This document shows, one piece after another, positions 31,935-40,757 of a stretch of DNA of 64,000 bases. Position 1 is the first letter of the stretch, and every line of letters starts with the position of its first letter. The DNA is taken from contig JALGZD010000046.1 in assembly GCA_025782395.1 (NCBI GenBank), positions 16,104 through 80,103 of the forward strand. The letters run 5' to 3'. Both the position numbers and the translations under genes were made by a program. This stretch comes from a bacterium. GTDB lineage: Bacteria; Joyebacterota; Joyebacteria; Joyebacterales; Joyebacteraceae. Under the pieces are notes generated by a model. The model saw nothing but the letters and a program-made list of their open reading frames with translations. It searched no databases and was not told where the DNA came from.

Positions 31935-31963
31935 ATTATACTCGGTGCCGGTGACAAGGTCAC
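31935..31963 (-). promoter_or_regulatory. -10 element and overlapping dyad upstream of argF
   Basis: A perfect TATAAT on the minus strand (31935-31940) lies 115 bases upstream of the argF start. The -35 position is poor, but a dyad GTGAC-AAG-GTCAC sits at 31951-31963, overlapping where RNA polymerase would bind. It does not resemble the ArgR box. An activator or repressor site is possible. Confidence 0.35.
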
Positions 31964-31968
31964 GAACA

Positions 31969-32916
31969 TCAAGCTCTCGGATGCGCCTTGCGGTAGACCT
32001 CTTTCAGCCGCTCCGTCGTCACGTGAGTGTATATCTGGGTACTGGAGAGACTTGCGTGTCCAAGGAGTTCTTGGACCGCTCGGAGGTCCGCACCGGCATT
32101 CAACATGTGCGTCGCGAACGTATGACGGAGCACGTGAGGACTCAAACTACGTATTTGCGATACCTCTGCCAGCCTTCTTTTCACCAGCCGCTGCACCGTC
32201 CGCACGCTGACAGCCTTGCCTTCTCTTCCTTCAAACAGGGGATCCCGAAGAGTCCGGGCTTTCCGTTTCTTCGACGCGACGTACTCCCGGATGGCGTCGC
32301 CGGCGGCCCGTCCGAGCGGGACGATACGCTCCTTCCGTCCCTTCCCCATTACCCGCACCGTCGCGCCGCGATAGTCAATGTCACCCGTCCTCAACGAGAC
32401 CAGTTCGGAGAGGCGTATGCCGGTTCCGTAGAGCGTCTCGATGACCGCCCTGTCTCTCAGCTCAGTAATGCTGGGTCCGGGGGGGACGATGAAGAGGAGA
32501 CGCATCTCGCGCTCGCTCAGGAACGTCGGGAGTCTCTTCATGACCCTGGGAGCGGAGATACCGGCAGTCGGGTCGGTCGACAGATATCTCCTTGAGGTCA
32601 GAAACCGTGTGAACGCCCGGACGGACGCCAGCTTGCGGCGAATGGAGCGTCTGGCGAATCGGGAAGCCGTCATGAACGACACGAACCGTCTCACCAGGCG
32701 GGGTTTCAGATCTTCCGTGGTCGGTTCGTCATTATGGGTTATCTCCGCGAGGAACTCCAGAAACTGGACGACGTCGCGATGGTACGCGGCGATCGTATGC
32801 TTGGAAAGATTGCGCTGTTCAAGTGATATCAGGAAATCAGCCAGAAGCGGCTCAAGACGTCCGGCCTTCCGGCGGCGTTTCCTTCCTGTGGTGGTGGCCG
32901 TCTCAGCTCGGTTCAT
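31969..32916 (-). CDS. xerC: Site-specific tyrosine recombinase XerC
   Basis: The second Xer recombinase of the window, 315 residues. Catalytic residues are the Arg in GTGIRLSELVSLR, PHVLRHTFATHML, LLGHAS, and the Tyr in STQIYTHV. The N-terminal SAM-like domain (LISLEQRNLSKHTIAAYHRD) is intact. The ATG at 32916 overlaps topA by 14 bases. The topA-xerC pairing is also seen in Firmicutes and supports XerC. Confidence 0.88.
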   Translation of the reverse strand: MNRAETATTTGRKRRRKAGRLEPLLADFLISLEQRNLSKHTIAAYHRDVVQFLEFLAEITHNDEPTTEDLKPRLVRRFVSFMTASRFARRSIRRKLASVRAFTRFLTSRRYLSTDPTAGISAPRVMKRLPTFLSEREMRLLFIVPPGPSITELRDRAVIETLYGTGIRLSELVSLRTGDIDYRGATVRVMGKGRKERIVPLGRAAGDAIREYVASKKRKARTLRDPLFEGREGKAVSVRTVQRLVKRRLAEVSQIRSLSPHVLRHTFATHMLNAGADLRAVQELLGHASLSSTQIYTHVTTERLKEVYRKAHPRA

Positions 32917-35131
32917 CCCCGACTCCCTCGGAGCCGGGCAGCATGCGCTCCCCGCACTCCAGACAGAGGAGTTCCTTGTCGCCGCCCTTCGGCTTCTTCT
33001 CAACCATAAAGCCGGCTTGGCAGGACGGGCAGGTCACTGGTACAGGCTTGTCCCATATGGCGTACGAGCACTGGGGGTACATGCTGCACCCGTAGAATAC
33101 GCGTCCCTTCTTCGTGCGCCGCTGCACCAGGAGACCAGGGCAGTCATCCTCGGGACAGGAAACGCCCGTCGGAAGAGGCATCGTGTTCTTGCACTCAGGG
33201 TATTTCGAGCACCCAAGGAACTCACCGAAGCGCCCGTGCTTCACGATCATCGGTGCTCCACACTGGTCGCACTTGATGTCGAACTCGGGAGGTTCATCCC
33301 CTTTCAGCGGTGAGGTGAACTTGCACTTCGGGTAGGCGGAACAAGCCAGAAAACGGCCGTTGCGACCCCATTTCTCCACCATGACAGAGCCACACTTCTC
33401 GCAGTGCCGGTCCGTTTCCTTGATGAGCGATTGTTTGAGATCGGCTGTCTGTCCCTCTACCTCATCGAGTTGGGAGCGGAAAGGGCGGTAGAAATCGCTT
33501 ACGACCTGGACCCAGTTGTCTTCGCCCGTTTCAATCCGATCCAGCTCATCCTCCATCCCGGCCGTGAACTCGACGTTGAAGATATTCGGAAAGGCTTTCC
33601 CAAGAAGATTCCACACAGTTCGTCCAAGCTCGGTGGGCCTGAACTGACGTTTCTCGACCGCGACGTACTTGCGCCGCTTCAGAGTATCGATGATCGCCGC
33701 GTACGTGCTCGGTCTGCCTATACCGTTGGATTCGAGTTCCTTAATCAGTGAAGATTCCGAGTAGCGCGCCGGGGGCTTCGTGAAACGCTGATTCGGCGTC
33801 ATAGCCACAAGCGACAACTCTTCTCCCTCCTCGAGCTGCGGGAGTTCCCTGATGTCCTTGCGGATCAAGGGGTAGGCTGCCGTCCAGCCCGCGAAGCGCA
33901 CGACCGATCCAGTGGCGCGGAACATGTGTCCCTTCGACTCGATGTCGACGGTCGTGTTCTCGTAGATCGCCTCCGCCATCTGCGTGGCCACGAACCGCTG
34001 CCAGATCAACTTGTACAGACGGAGCTGATCCACGGAGAGATGCGCGTGGAGCGAGTCGGGGGTGAGTTCTACCGAAGTCGGCCGTATGGCCTCGTGCGCA
34101 TCCTGCGCCTTCTTGGCTGCCTTGAAGCGTCGCTCCCTGTCCGAGAGATAGTCCTTCCCGAACGATGCCGAGATATGGTCGCGGGCCTCGGATATCGCCT
34201 GATCCGCCATCCTGGTCGAATCGGTTCGCATGTAGGTGATGAGCCCGATGTTCTCGTCCTTGTCTGAGATGGGCAGACCCTCATAGAGCTGCTGCGCCAG
34301 CATCATCGTCTTCTTCGATGAGAACCTGAGCCTGCTCGCTGCCTCACGCTGGAGAGTGCTCGTGATGAAAGGCGGAAGCGGTTTGACCTTGCGCACGCGC
34401 TTCTTGAGGGATGAGACTGCGAAGTTGCTTCCCTCGAGTGTCGCGACTATGGCGCCCGCCCGGTCACCGTCATTGATATCTATCTTCTTGCCGTCGATAC
34501 GTTCGAGCCGAGCCTCTATCTCAGCGCCTGCCGCGTTTGCGAAGACTGCATCGATCGTCCAGAACTCGACCGGATCAAAGGCCTCTATCTCCGCTTCGCG
34601 CTCACATATCAGTCTCAGGGCAACCGACTGAACGCGTCCGGCGGAGAGCCCGTAGTAGATGGTTTTCCATAGAACCGGACTCACTTCGTATCCCACCAAG
34701 CGGTCCATGACGCGGCGCGCCTGCTGTGCGCCCACCTTGTTCATGTCGATGACACCGGGTTGCTTGATCGCGGTCAGGATCGCGGATTTGGTTATCTCGT
34801 TGAAGACAACGCGCCTTGTCTTCTCCTCCGGGAGTTTCAGGTACTGGGCGATATGCCAGGCGATCGCCTCTCCCTCCCGGTCGAAATCGGACGCCAGGTA
34901 GACCATGTTCGCGTTCTTGGCCGCGTCTTTCAGTTCCTTTAGCACCTTCGCCTTGCCGCGAATCGTGACGTAGGTCGGCGCAAACCCGTTCTCAACATCG
35001 ATGCCGATCTTCTTCTTCGGCAGGTCACGAACATGTCCTATCGACGCCTTGACGGAGTAGCCCTTGCCGAGGAATTTGCCTATCGTCTTGGCCTTGGCCT
35101 TCGACTCGACTATGACCAGAGACTTACCCAT
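32903..35131 (-). CDS. topA: DNA topoisomerase I with four C-terminal zinc modules
   Basis: Relaxes negative supercoils. The Toprim domain (SLVIVESKAKAKTIGKFLG, and DFDREGEAIAW with acidic metal ligands) precedes the catalytic tyrosine in LITYMRTDSTRM. The C terminus carries four tetracysteine units starting CEKCGS, CDQCGA, CPEDDC and CPSCQA. At 742 residues it is a little shorter than E. coli TopA. The ATG at 35131 follows AGGAGAG. A gap of 69 bases separates it from secA. Confidence 0.97.
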   Translation of the reverse strand: MGKSLVIVESKAKAKTIGKFLGKGYSVKASIGHVRDLPKKKIGIDVENGFAPTYVTIRGKAKVLKELKDAAKNANMVYLASDFDREGEAIAWHIAQYLKLPEEKTRRVVFNEITKSAILTAIKQPGVIDMNKVGAQQARRVMDRLVGYEVSPVLWKTIYYGLSAGRVQSVALRLICEREAEIEAFDPVEFWTIDAVFANAAGAEIEARLERIDGKKIDINDGDRAGAIVATLEGSNFAVSSLKKRVRKVKPLPPFITSTLQREAASRLRFSSKKTMMLAQQLYEGLPISDKDENIGLITYMRTDSTRMADQAISEARDHISASFGKDYLSDRERRFKAAKKAQDAHEAIRPTSVELTPDSLHAHLSVDQLRLYKLIWQRFVATQMAEAIYENTTVDIESKGHMFRATGSVVRFAGWTAAYPLIRKDIRELPQLEEGEELSLVAMTPNQRFTKPPARYSESSLIKELESNGIGRPSTYAAIIDTLKRRKYVAVEKRQFRPTELGRTVWNLLGKAFPNIFNVEFTAGMEDELDRIETGEDNWVQVVSDFYRPFRSQLDEVEGQTADLKQSLIKETDRHCEKCGSVMVEKWGRNGRFLACSAYPKCKFTSPLKGDEPPEFDIKCDQCGAPMIVKHGRFGEFLGCSKYPECKNTMPLPTGVSCPEDDCPGLLVQRRTKKGRVFYGCSMYPQCSYAIWDKPVPVTCPSCQAGFMVEKKPKGGDKELLCLECGERMLPGSEGVGDEPS

Positions 35132-35200
35132 CTTCTCTCCTGCCTGCAATCCGTGTGGCCTGCATCCTGATCTGGTTGTCCCACCTGAACGGCATTGAAT

Positions 35201-38200
35201 CTAGTCGTTACGCCCGCAGCACTTCTTGTACTTCTTCCCGCTCCCACAAGGGCATGGGGCGTTGCGCCCGACCTTCTTTTCCACATGCACCGGCAGCTTC
35301 CGCGGGGCCTCACTGCCGTCAGCCGCCGTCTTCCTTCCGCTCACAGCCGGCGTGAGACCCGAACCTGCCGGCGGAGCAGCGGGCGCTCCGAATTCCGGAA
35401 GCGGTGTCGCGGACGTGGACGTACGAGCGGCGCTCTGCGATGCACTCGGTGCGTCGGCGTGGCTTGCCTTCTCGACCCGGACTCGCTCAACAGGCTCAGG
35501 CGGCCGCTGGATCTGCGCGCGGAACAAGAGCTGAACCGATTCCTCTTGGATGGTTTCCACCATGCTCATGAACAGATCAAACGCTTCTCGCTTGTACTCC
35601 ACGAGAGGTTCTCTCTGGCCGTAGGCACGAAGGCCTATGCCTTCCCTGAGGCGATCAAGCTCGTACAGATGGTCGCGCCACCCACGGTCCAGAACTTGCA
35701 GAAAGACCAATCCCTCGAGGCGTCGCATGACATCCGAACCCAGCTGTTCCTCGCGCTTCTCGTAAGCCATGCGCGTTGCGCGATTGAGGTTTTCCGTGAG
35801 CCCGTCGCGCGTCAGACTGGTCACGTCAACACTGGAAAAATCCACGGCGACCATGAATACGCGGAGCAGGTCGTCGCGGAGTCCCGGGAGATCCCACTTT
35901 TCCTGGATGTCGCCGGTGTCGATGCGTGCGTCCAGCATCCGACCGACAATGTCTTCGAATACCTCCGCGATCTCATCTCTGAGGTCCCCGCCCTCGAGGA
36001 TGTTGAGGCGCTGCGCGTAGATGACCTCGCGCTGCTGGTTCATTACGTCATCGTATTCGAGGAGGTGCTTTCTGATGTCGAAGTTGTGCCCCTCGACCCG
36101 CACCTGCGCGCGCTCGATGGCTCGCGTCACCATGGGGTGCTGGATGACTTCGCCTTCGGGGACTCCGAGTGTAGTCATCACCTTGGAGATACGCTCGGGC
36201 GCGAAGAGCCTCATCAGGTCGTCCTCAAGCGAGATAAAGAACTCGGACGCACCGGGGTCTCCCTGACGGCCGCTCCGCCCTCTGAGCTGGCGGTCGATGC
36301 GCCTGGACTCGTGGCGCTCGGTGCCCACGATCCGGAGACCGCAAGGCATATCGGCCAGGCATTCAGCGGTCAAGTCGTGGTCCTTCTCACAGGCTGCGCA
36401 GTTCTTGTCGATACACTTGAGACAACAACGGTCGCACTTCAGCACTCCCGGCCCCAGCTTGATGTCGGTACCGCGGCCCGCCATGTTCGTCGCTATCGTG
36501 ACCGCGCCGAGCGTGCCTGCCTGGCGCACGATCTCAGCCTCTCTCTGGTGGTGCTTCGCGTTGAGAACATTGTGTGGGATCTTTCTCGATTTCAGAAGGC
36601 GAGAAATTATCTCAGAGACCTCGACCGAGACAGTGCCAACGAGAAGCGGCTGCTTCCGCTCATGTAGCCTGGCGATCTCCTCGATCACGGCGGCGAACTT
36701 CTCCCGTCTCGTCTTGTAGATGCGATCGTCGTAGTCGGGGCGCCTGACAGGCTCGTTCGTGGGGATGACATGAACGCTGAGATCGTAGATCTGCCCGAAC
36801 TCACCCTCCTCGGTCTCGGCCGTTCCTGTCATCCCTGAGAGCTTTCCATACATGCGGAAGTAGTTCTGAAGCGTGATGGTAGCGAGGGTCTGAGTCTCTC
36901 GCTCGATCGTGACACCCTCCTTGGCCTCCACCGCCTGGTGGATTCCATCGGACCAGCGGCGTCCGGGCATCAGGCGTCCTGTGAACCCGTCCACGATCAT
37001 GACTTTGCCGTCCTGGACGACATAGTCAACGTTCTTCTCGAAAAGCGCGTATGCTTTGAGAAGCGCGTGGATGTTATGGATTCGCTCGCTGGTCTTGGCG
37101 TAGTCGATGTGAAGCTTGTTCTTCCGTTCTGTCTTGTCGGTGTCGTTCAGCGTCTCGTCCGCATCGACCGCTGCTATCTGCTCAGAGAGGTCCGGCAGGA
37201 TAAGGAGGCTGCGTTCCTCGGGTGACAACGCATCACGCCCCTTTTCCATGAGCGACACGCTGTGCCCTCGTTCGTCCATGGCGTAGAGCATTTCCTCGTC
37301 GAGTGTGGGGAGCATCTTGTCACGCGACAGCTCGCCCTCAACGCGCTGGACCTCGGTCTTAAGCGACGGATCTTCGAACAATCGCATGAGCCGACGGTGC
37401 TTCGGAGCTCCGCGGGAGATCTGGACAAGCTTGACGATACCCTCGTAGCGCGTATCGGGATCGGTGAGAACCCCCTCCGCCTCATCCAGAAGCCCGCTTA
37501 TGAGCTTGGCCTGCTTCCGGACCAGGTGTTGAACCGGGGATTTGAGCTTGTCGAACATGTGTGTCGAGTGCTCGACCGTGCCCGATATGATGAGGGGTGT
37601 TCGGGCCTCGTCTATCAGAACGCTGTCGACCTCATCCACTATGGCGTAGTGGTGTTTCCTCTGGACCCTGTCTTCGAGGCGGACCGCCATGTTGTCTCTC
37701 AAGTAGTCGAAACCGAACTCATTGTTCGTGCCGTAGGTTATGTCGGCCGCATACTGCTCCCGACGCTCCTGTGGCGTCATGCCGGTCTGGATGCATCCTA
37801 CCGAAAGTCCCAGCGTTTCGTAGAGCTTTCCCATCCACTGGGCGTCGCGGAGTGCAAGGTAGTCGTTTACGGTAACAAGGTGCGCGCCCTTTCCTTCAAG
37901 CGCGTTCAGGTAGAGCGGAAGCGTGGCTGCCAGCGTCTTGCCCTCGCCGGTGGCCATCTCCGCGATGTCGCCGCGGTGGAGAACGATGGCGCCTATCAGC
38001 TGGACATCGAAGGGGACCATCTCCCATGTGGTTTCGTGACCGACAACTTCCCAGCTGGTGCCGACCATGCGACGACAGGTTTCCTTGACAACCGCAAAGG
38101 CCTCATGCATGAGGTCATCGACGGTCTCGCCGCTCTTGAGGCGAGATCTGAACTCGTCCGTCCTGGCCTTGAGTTCGTCATCGCTCAGACCGCCGAGCGT

Positions 38201-38305
38201 TCCCTGAATCTCGTTGATCCGGGCAACGTCAGGGAGAAGTTTCTTGACCCCGCGTTCTGCTTTTGTGCCGAAGAATCTCGTCATAAGCTTCTGAAACACG
38301 CACAT
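35201..38305 (-). CDS. secA: Preprotein translocase ATPase SecA, long form with a cysteine-rich insert
   Basis: Drives export of unfolded proteins through SecYEG. Walker A is MATGEGKTLAAT near residue 118 and the DEAD-like box IVDEVDSVLIDEA near 222. Motifs V and VI are GRGTDIKL (611-618) and RQLRGRSGRQGD (672-683). The C terminus ends in a zinc-binding CPCGSGKKYKKCC. At 1034 residues it is longer than the usual 850-900 because of an enlarged preprotein-crosslinking domain and an insert at 624-655 with eight cysteines. The ATG at 38305 has GAGGGGG upstream. Confidence 0.97.
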   Translation of the reverse strand: MCVFQKLMTRFFGTKAERGVKKLLPDVARINEIQGTLGGLSDDELKARTDEFRSRLKSGETVDDLMHEAFAVVKETCRRMVGTSWEVVGHETTWEMVPFDVQLIGAIVLHRGDIAEMATGEGKTLAATLPLYLNALEGKGAHLVTVNDYLALRDAQWMGKLYETLGLSVGCIQTGMTPQERREQYAADITYGTNNEFGFDYLRDNMAVRLEDRVQRKHHYAIVDEVDSVLIDEARTPLIISGTVEHSTHMFDKLKSPVQHLVRKQAKLISGLLDEAEGVLTDPDTRYEGIVKLVQISRGAPKHRRLMRLFEDPSLKTEVQRVEGELSRDKMLPTLDEEMLYAMDERGHSVSLMEKGRDALSPEERSLLILPDLSEQIAAVDADETLNDTDKTERKNKLHIDYAKTSERIHNIHALLKAYALFEKNVDYVVQDGKVMIVDGFTGRLMPGRRWSDGIHQAVEAKEGVTIERETQTLATITLQNYFRMYGKLSGMTGTAETEEGEFGQIYDLSVHVIPTNEPVRRPDYDDRIYKTRREKFAAVIEEIARLHERKQPLLVGTVSVEVSEIISRLLKSRKIPHNVLNAKHHQREAEIVRQAGTLGAVTIATNMAGRGTDIKLGPGVLKCDRCCLKCIDKNCAACEKDHDLTAECLADMPCGLRIVGTERHESRRIDRQLRGRSGRQGDPGASEFFISLEDDLMRLFAPERISKVMTTLGVPEGEVIQHPMVTRAIERAQVRVEGHNFDIRKHLLEYDDVMNQQREVIYAQRLNILEGGDLRDEIAEVFEDIVGRMLDARIDTGDIQEKWDLPGLRDDLLRVFMVAVDFSSVDVTSLTRDGLTENLNRATRMAYEKREEQLGSDVMRRLEGLVFLQVLDRGWRDHLYELDRLREGIGLRAYGQREPLVEYKREAFDLFMSMVETIQEESVQLLFRAQIQRPPEPVERVRVEKASHADAPSASQSAARTSTSATPLPEFGAPAAPPAGSGLTPAVSGRKTAADGSEAPRKLPVHVEKKVGRNAPCPCGSGKKYKKCCGRND

Positions 38306-38353
38306 ACCCCCTCGCGCCGTGACTCCTTCACACCCATGGAGAGCTAATCGGAG

Positions 38354-38382
38354 AAACTAACAGACTCGACCGAGGCACGCAA
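38354..38382 (-). promoter_or_regulatory. Possible sigma-70-type promoter of secA
   Basis: TTGCGT (38377-38382), a 17-bp spacer, TAGTTT (38354-38359). It implies a leader of about 40 bases. The match is moderate and read-through from the NHL gene is also possible. Confidence 0.35.
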
Positions 38383-38406
38383 GCCCCTTGGAAACGGTCA
38401 GGCTGT

Positions 38407-39918
38407 CTACCGAGTCACTTTTAGGTGAGATTCGGCGGTATCGCTGAAGTAGTCACCAGAGGAATACGTCGGTGTAGCAGTCAGCCGGACCGTGTAGCGC
38501 CCTGGCTGAAGCGGTTCCGGATCCTGTGGGACCGGCTTTCTCTGCGGGCTCTTCCGGTCCAGGCGAGTGGCATCCCAGTGTTCCACGTTCTCTCCCATTG
38601 CGCGGCGGCGATTGCTGACGATGGTTCGGACTACCTTGTTGTCCTGGTCCAGCACCTCCAGAGTCACGCGCGCGACCTCCGTCAGGAAATATGACACGCG
38701 GAGTTTGCCCTCACCCTCGACGAGCGAAGCAGGTTCAACGGAGAAACGCTGGATGTCGGTTCCTATCCAGAAGTACTGCGCGCCCTCCGTCTCAGCCACG
38801 AAGATCTGCCCGAAGCGTCGCCAGAGCGTGATCCCCCGGGGCTCGTCCAGCTCCATGTCGCCCTTTCCGGACTGTCCGAACGACGTGACGTGATTCAGGA
38901 AGCGGTCGAACTTGTGTATGCGACAACCGGCGCGGTCGGTGGCGTACACGTTGCCATAGTAGTCTATTGCCAGGTAATCGAACGATGCGGTTCCCGGCAG
39001 CTGTCGCGTATCGGCACGCGCGAGGAGCTTTCCATTGCGGTCGAAGCGGAGCAGACGTGTGCCGCTTCGGTCGGCAACCACGATGGAATCCTCGGTTCTG
39101 CTGGTCCAATCGGCTCGTCGTTCAACCACGGCAAGTCCTACGGGGCGGTCGAGCGAGGCATCCGGCTGTGGGCTTTCGTCGAGTGACGCGTCCGGCGATG
39201 GGACTTGGCGGATCTCCCCAAGGTACTCGCCGACGGAAGACATGAGCACGATCCTGTCGTTGCCCGTATCTGCTATGTAGAGAGTTCCAGACGCGCCCAG
39301 CGCGATCTGCGAGGGCACCGAGAATGCCCCGCCGTCATCCCCGGCGAATCCGAACGACTTGATGAAGAGCAGCCTGTCGTTCCGGTAGAGAAGGCGGACC
39401 ACGCGGTTGTTTCCGGTGTCTGCGACGAAGACATTTCCATCTTCGTCGGCCGTGATCCCGAGTGGGTTCCGAAACTCCCCGTCGCCGTCTCCGCACGTGC
39501 CGAACACCTCTATGTTGTAGAGGGAAGTGTTGTATATGATCTCACATCGTCCCGAGTTCAATCCGAAGACCGTCAGCTCATCATCATCCCGCTCGGTGGA
39601 CGGGTCGTTCTCAGAGCGCAGTTTCACGGCCACAATGCCGGTAGGATTGTCAAACCGAGTCTGGCTACCGAGATAGACGAAGAGATGAAAGGGGCCTACC
39701 CTGTGCATCCCCAAGCAGTGACCGAACGGAGGGTAGACGAGCGTTGTGGGGTTTTCCGCGGGGGAAGCGTTCGCACTGTCGGTCGACGGCGATACCGCGC
39801 ACCCGGTCGGACCGTGCAGGCAGATCACGAACAGCGTCGCGCAGAGCGTCTGAACCACGAGCGGCCGGCATGTCTTTTTCGTCCTGGGGGGGCGAGTCCC
39901 TGGAATCCTGGTTCTCAC
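38407..39918 (-). CDS. Exported NHL-repeat protein, probable lipoprotein
   Basis: A 503-residue protein with a basic N terminus, hydrophobic segment and a lipobox-like GPTGC (Cys40). NHL-type propeller repeats fill about 120-380, for example NPLGITADEDGNVFVADTGN, SQIALGASGTLYIADTGNDR and IAIDYYGNVYATDRAG-like blades. A C-terminal Ig-like part resembles FlgD (RVTLEVLDQDNKVVRTI, then HWDATRLDRKS and LQPGRYTVRL). The partner is unknown. It overlaps the purN stop by four bases. Confidence 0.85.
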   Translation of the reverse strand: MRTRIPGTRPPRTKKTCRPLVVQTLCATLFVICLHGPTGCAVSPSTDSANASPAENPTTLVYPPFGHCLGMHRVGPFHLFVYLGSQTRFDNPTGIVAVKLRSENDPSTERDDDELTVFGLNSGRCEIIYNTSLYNIEVFGTCGDGDGEFRNPLGITADEDGNVFVADTGNNRVVRLLYRNDRLLFIKSFGFAGDDGGAFSVPSQIALGASGTLYIADTGNDRIVLMSSVGEYLGEIRQVPSPDASLDESPQPDASLDRPVGLAVVERRADWTSRTEDSIVVADRSGTRLLRFDRNGKLLARADTRQLPGTASFDYLAIDYYGNVYATDRAGCRIHKFDRFLNHVTSFGQSGKGDMELDEPRGITLWRRFGQIFVAETEGAQYFWIGTDIQRFSVEPASLVEGEGKLRVSYFLTEVARVTLEVLDQDNKVVRTIVSNRRRAMGENVEHWDATRLDRKSPQRKPVPQDPEPLQPGRYTVRLTATPTYSSGDYFSDTAESHLKVTR

Positions 39919-40556
39919 CGTGACTCCCCCGTAGTTGGCGGGGGTTCTCCTATCACACGACGGCCATCGATCCGGATGCGCTTTTCGGCGATGAGCTGAA
40001 GGGCCTCAGGATATATCCTGTGCTCCTCCACGAGAATGCGGGCTGCAAGCGTCTCGGGCGTGTCGTCGTCGAGAACGGGAACCACCGCCTGGAGGATTAT
40101 CGGTCCGGCATCGACACCGGCATTTACGAAATGCACCGTTGCTCCCGACCACTTGACGCCGCAATCGATCGCCTTCTTCTGCACGTTGAGACCGGGAAAC
40201 GCCGGAAGGAGCGAGGGATGTATGTTCACGACCTTGTCCGGGAATGCGTTCAGGAAGTCGTCGTGGAGGATTCTCATGAAGCCGGCCAGGACTACAACCT
40301 CTACACCATGCGTGAGCAGAGTTTCTACGTACTCCTTTTCGCTCTCGGGTTCGAGCTTCGTTCGGAACTTGCCCGGAGGCACATACACTGCAGGGACTCC
40401 TGCAGCTCTGGCACGGCTGAGCGCGAGCGCGTCTTCCACATCGCTGATGACGACGGCGACCTCAACGTCTATCTTCCCTGCGAGCGATTGGTGGAGGAGA
40501 GCCTGGAGGTTTGAGCCTCTGCCCGACGCAAGCACCCCTACTCTGAGTTTCTTCAA
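39915..40556 (-). CDS. purN: Phosphoribosylglycinamide formyltransferase
   Basis: Transfers a formyl group from 10-formyltetrahydrofolate to GAR in purine synthesis. It has LASGRGSNLQALL, AGFMRILHDDFL, the catalytic HPSLLPAFPG, and the SGATVHFVNAGVDAGPII loop. I start it at the TTG at 40556, with GGAGG 8 bases upstream; this matches family N termini and gives 213 residues. An ATG at 40589 is the alternative. It has its own promoter, divergent from the M16 peptidase pair. Confidence 0.94.
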   Translation of the reverse strand: MKKLRVGVLASGRGSNLQALLHQSLAGKIDVEVAVVISDVEDALALSRARAAGVPAVYVPPGKFRTKLEPESEKEYVETLLTHGVEVVVLAGFMRILHDDFLNAFPDKVVNIHPSLLPAFPGLNVQKKAIDCGVKWSGATVHFVNAGVDAGPIILQAVVPVLDDDTPETLAARILVEEHRIYPEALQLIAEKRIRIDGRRVIGEPPPTTGESR

Positions 40557-40621
40557 TCCGTTTTCCTCCGTCTCAGAAGACTCGAGCATCCCGCCGGCAG
40601 CGACTTCGGGCGACTCACGGC

Positions 40622-40650
40622 TTGACGCGCCGCTCTTGGGAGAATAGGTT
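40622..40650 (+). promoter_or_regulatory. Sigma-70-type promoter of the M16 peptidase pair
   Basis: TTGACG (40622-40627), a 17-bp spacer, TAGGTT (40645-40650). It overlaps the -10 of the purN promoter on the other strand. The predicted leader is about 100 bases. Confidence 0.5.
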
Positions 40651-40670
40651 TGTTTGGGTTGCGAAGTCAA
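40641..40670 (-). promoter_or_regulatory. Sigma-70-type promoter of purN
   Basis: TTGACT (40665-40670), an 18-bp spacer, TATTCT (40641-40646). The two divergent promoters here overlap, so one polymerase could exclude the other. Confidence 0.55.
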
Positions 40671-40757
40671 GGATGGGACATCGGGTAGGCTGTTGGGGCC
40701 GGCCCAACGGGTCACAGGGACGGCTACGGCACAGCGCGGGAACAGATCGGAGCCCCC

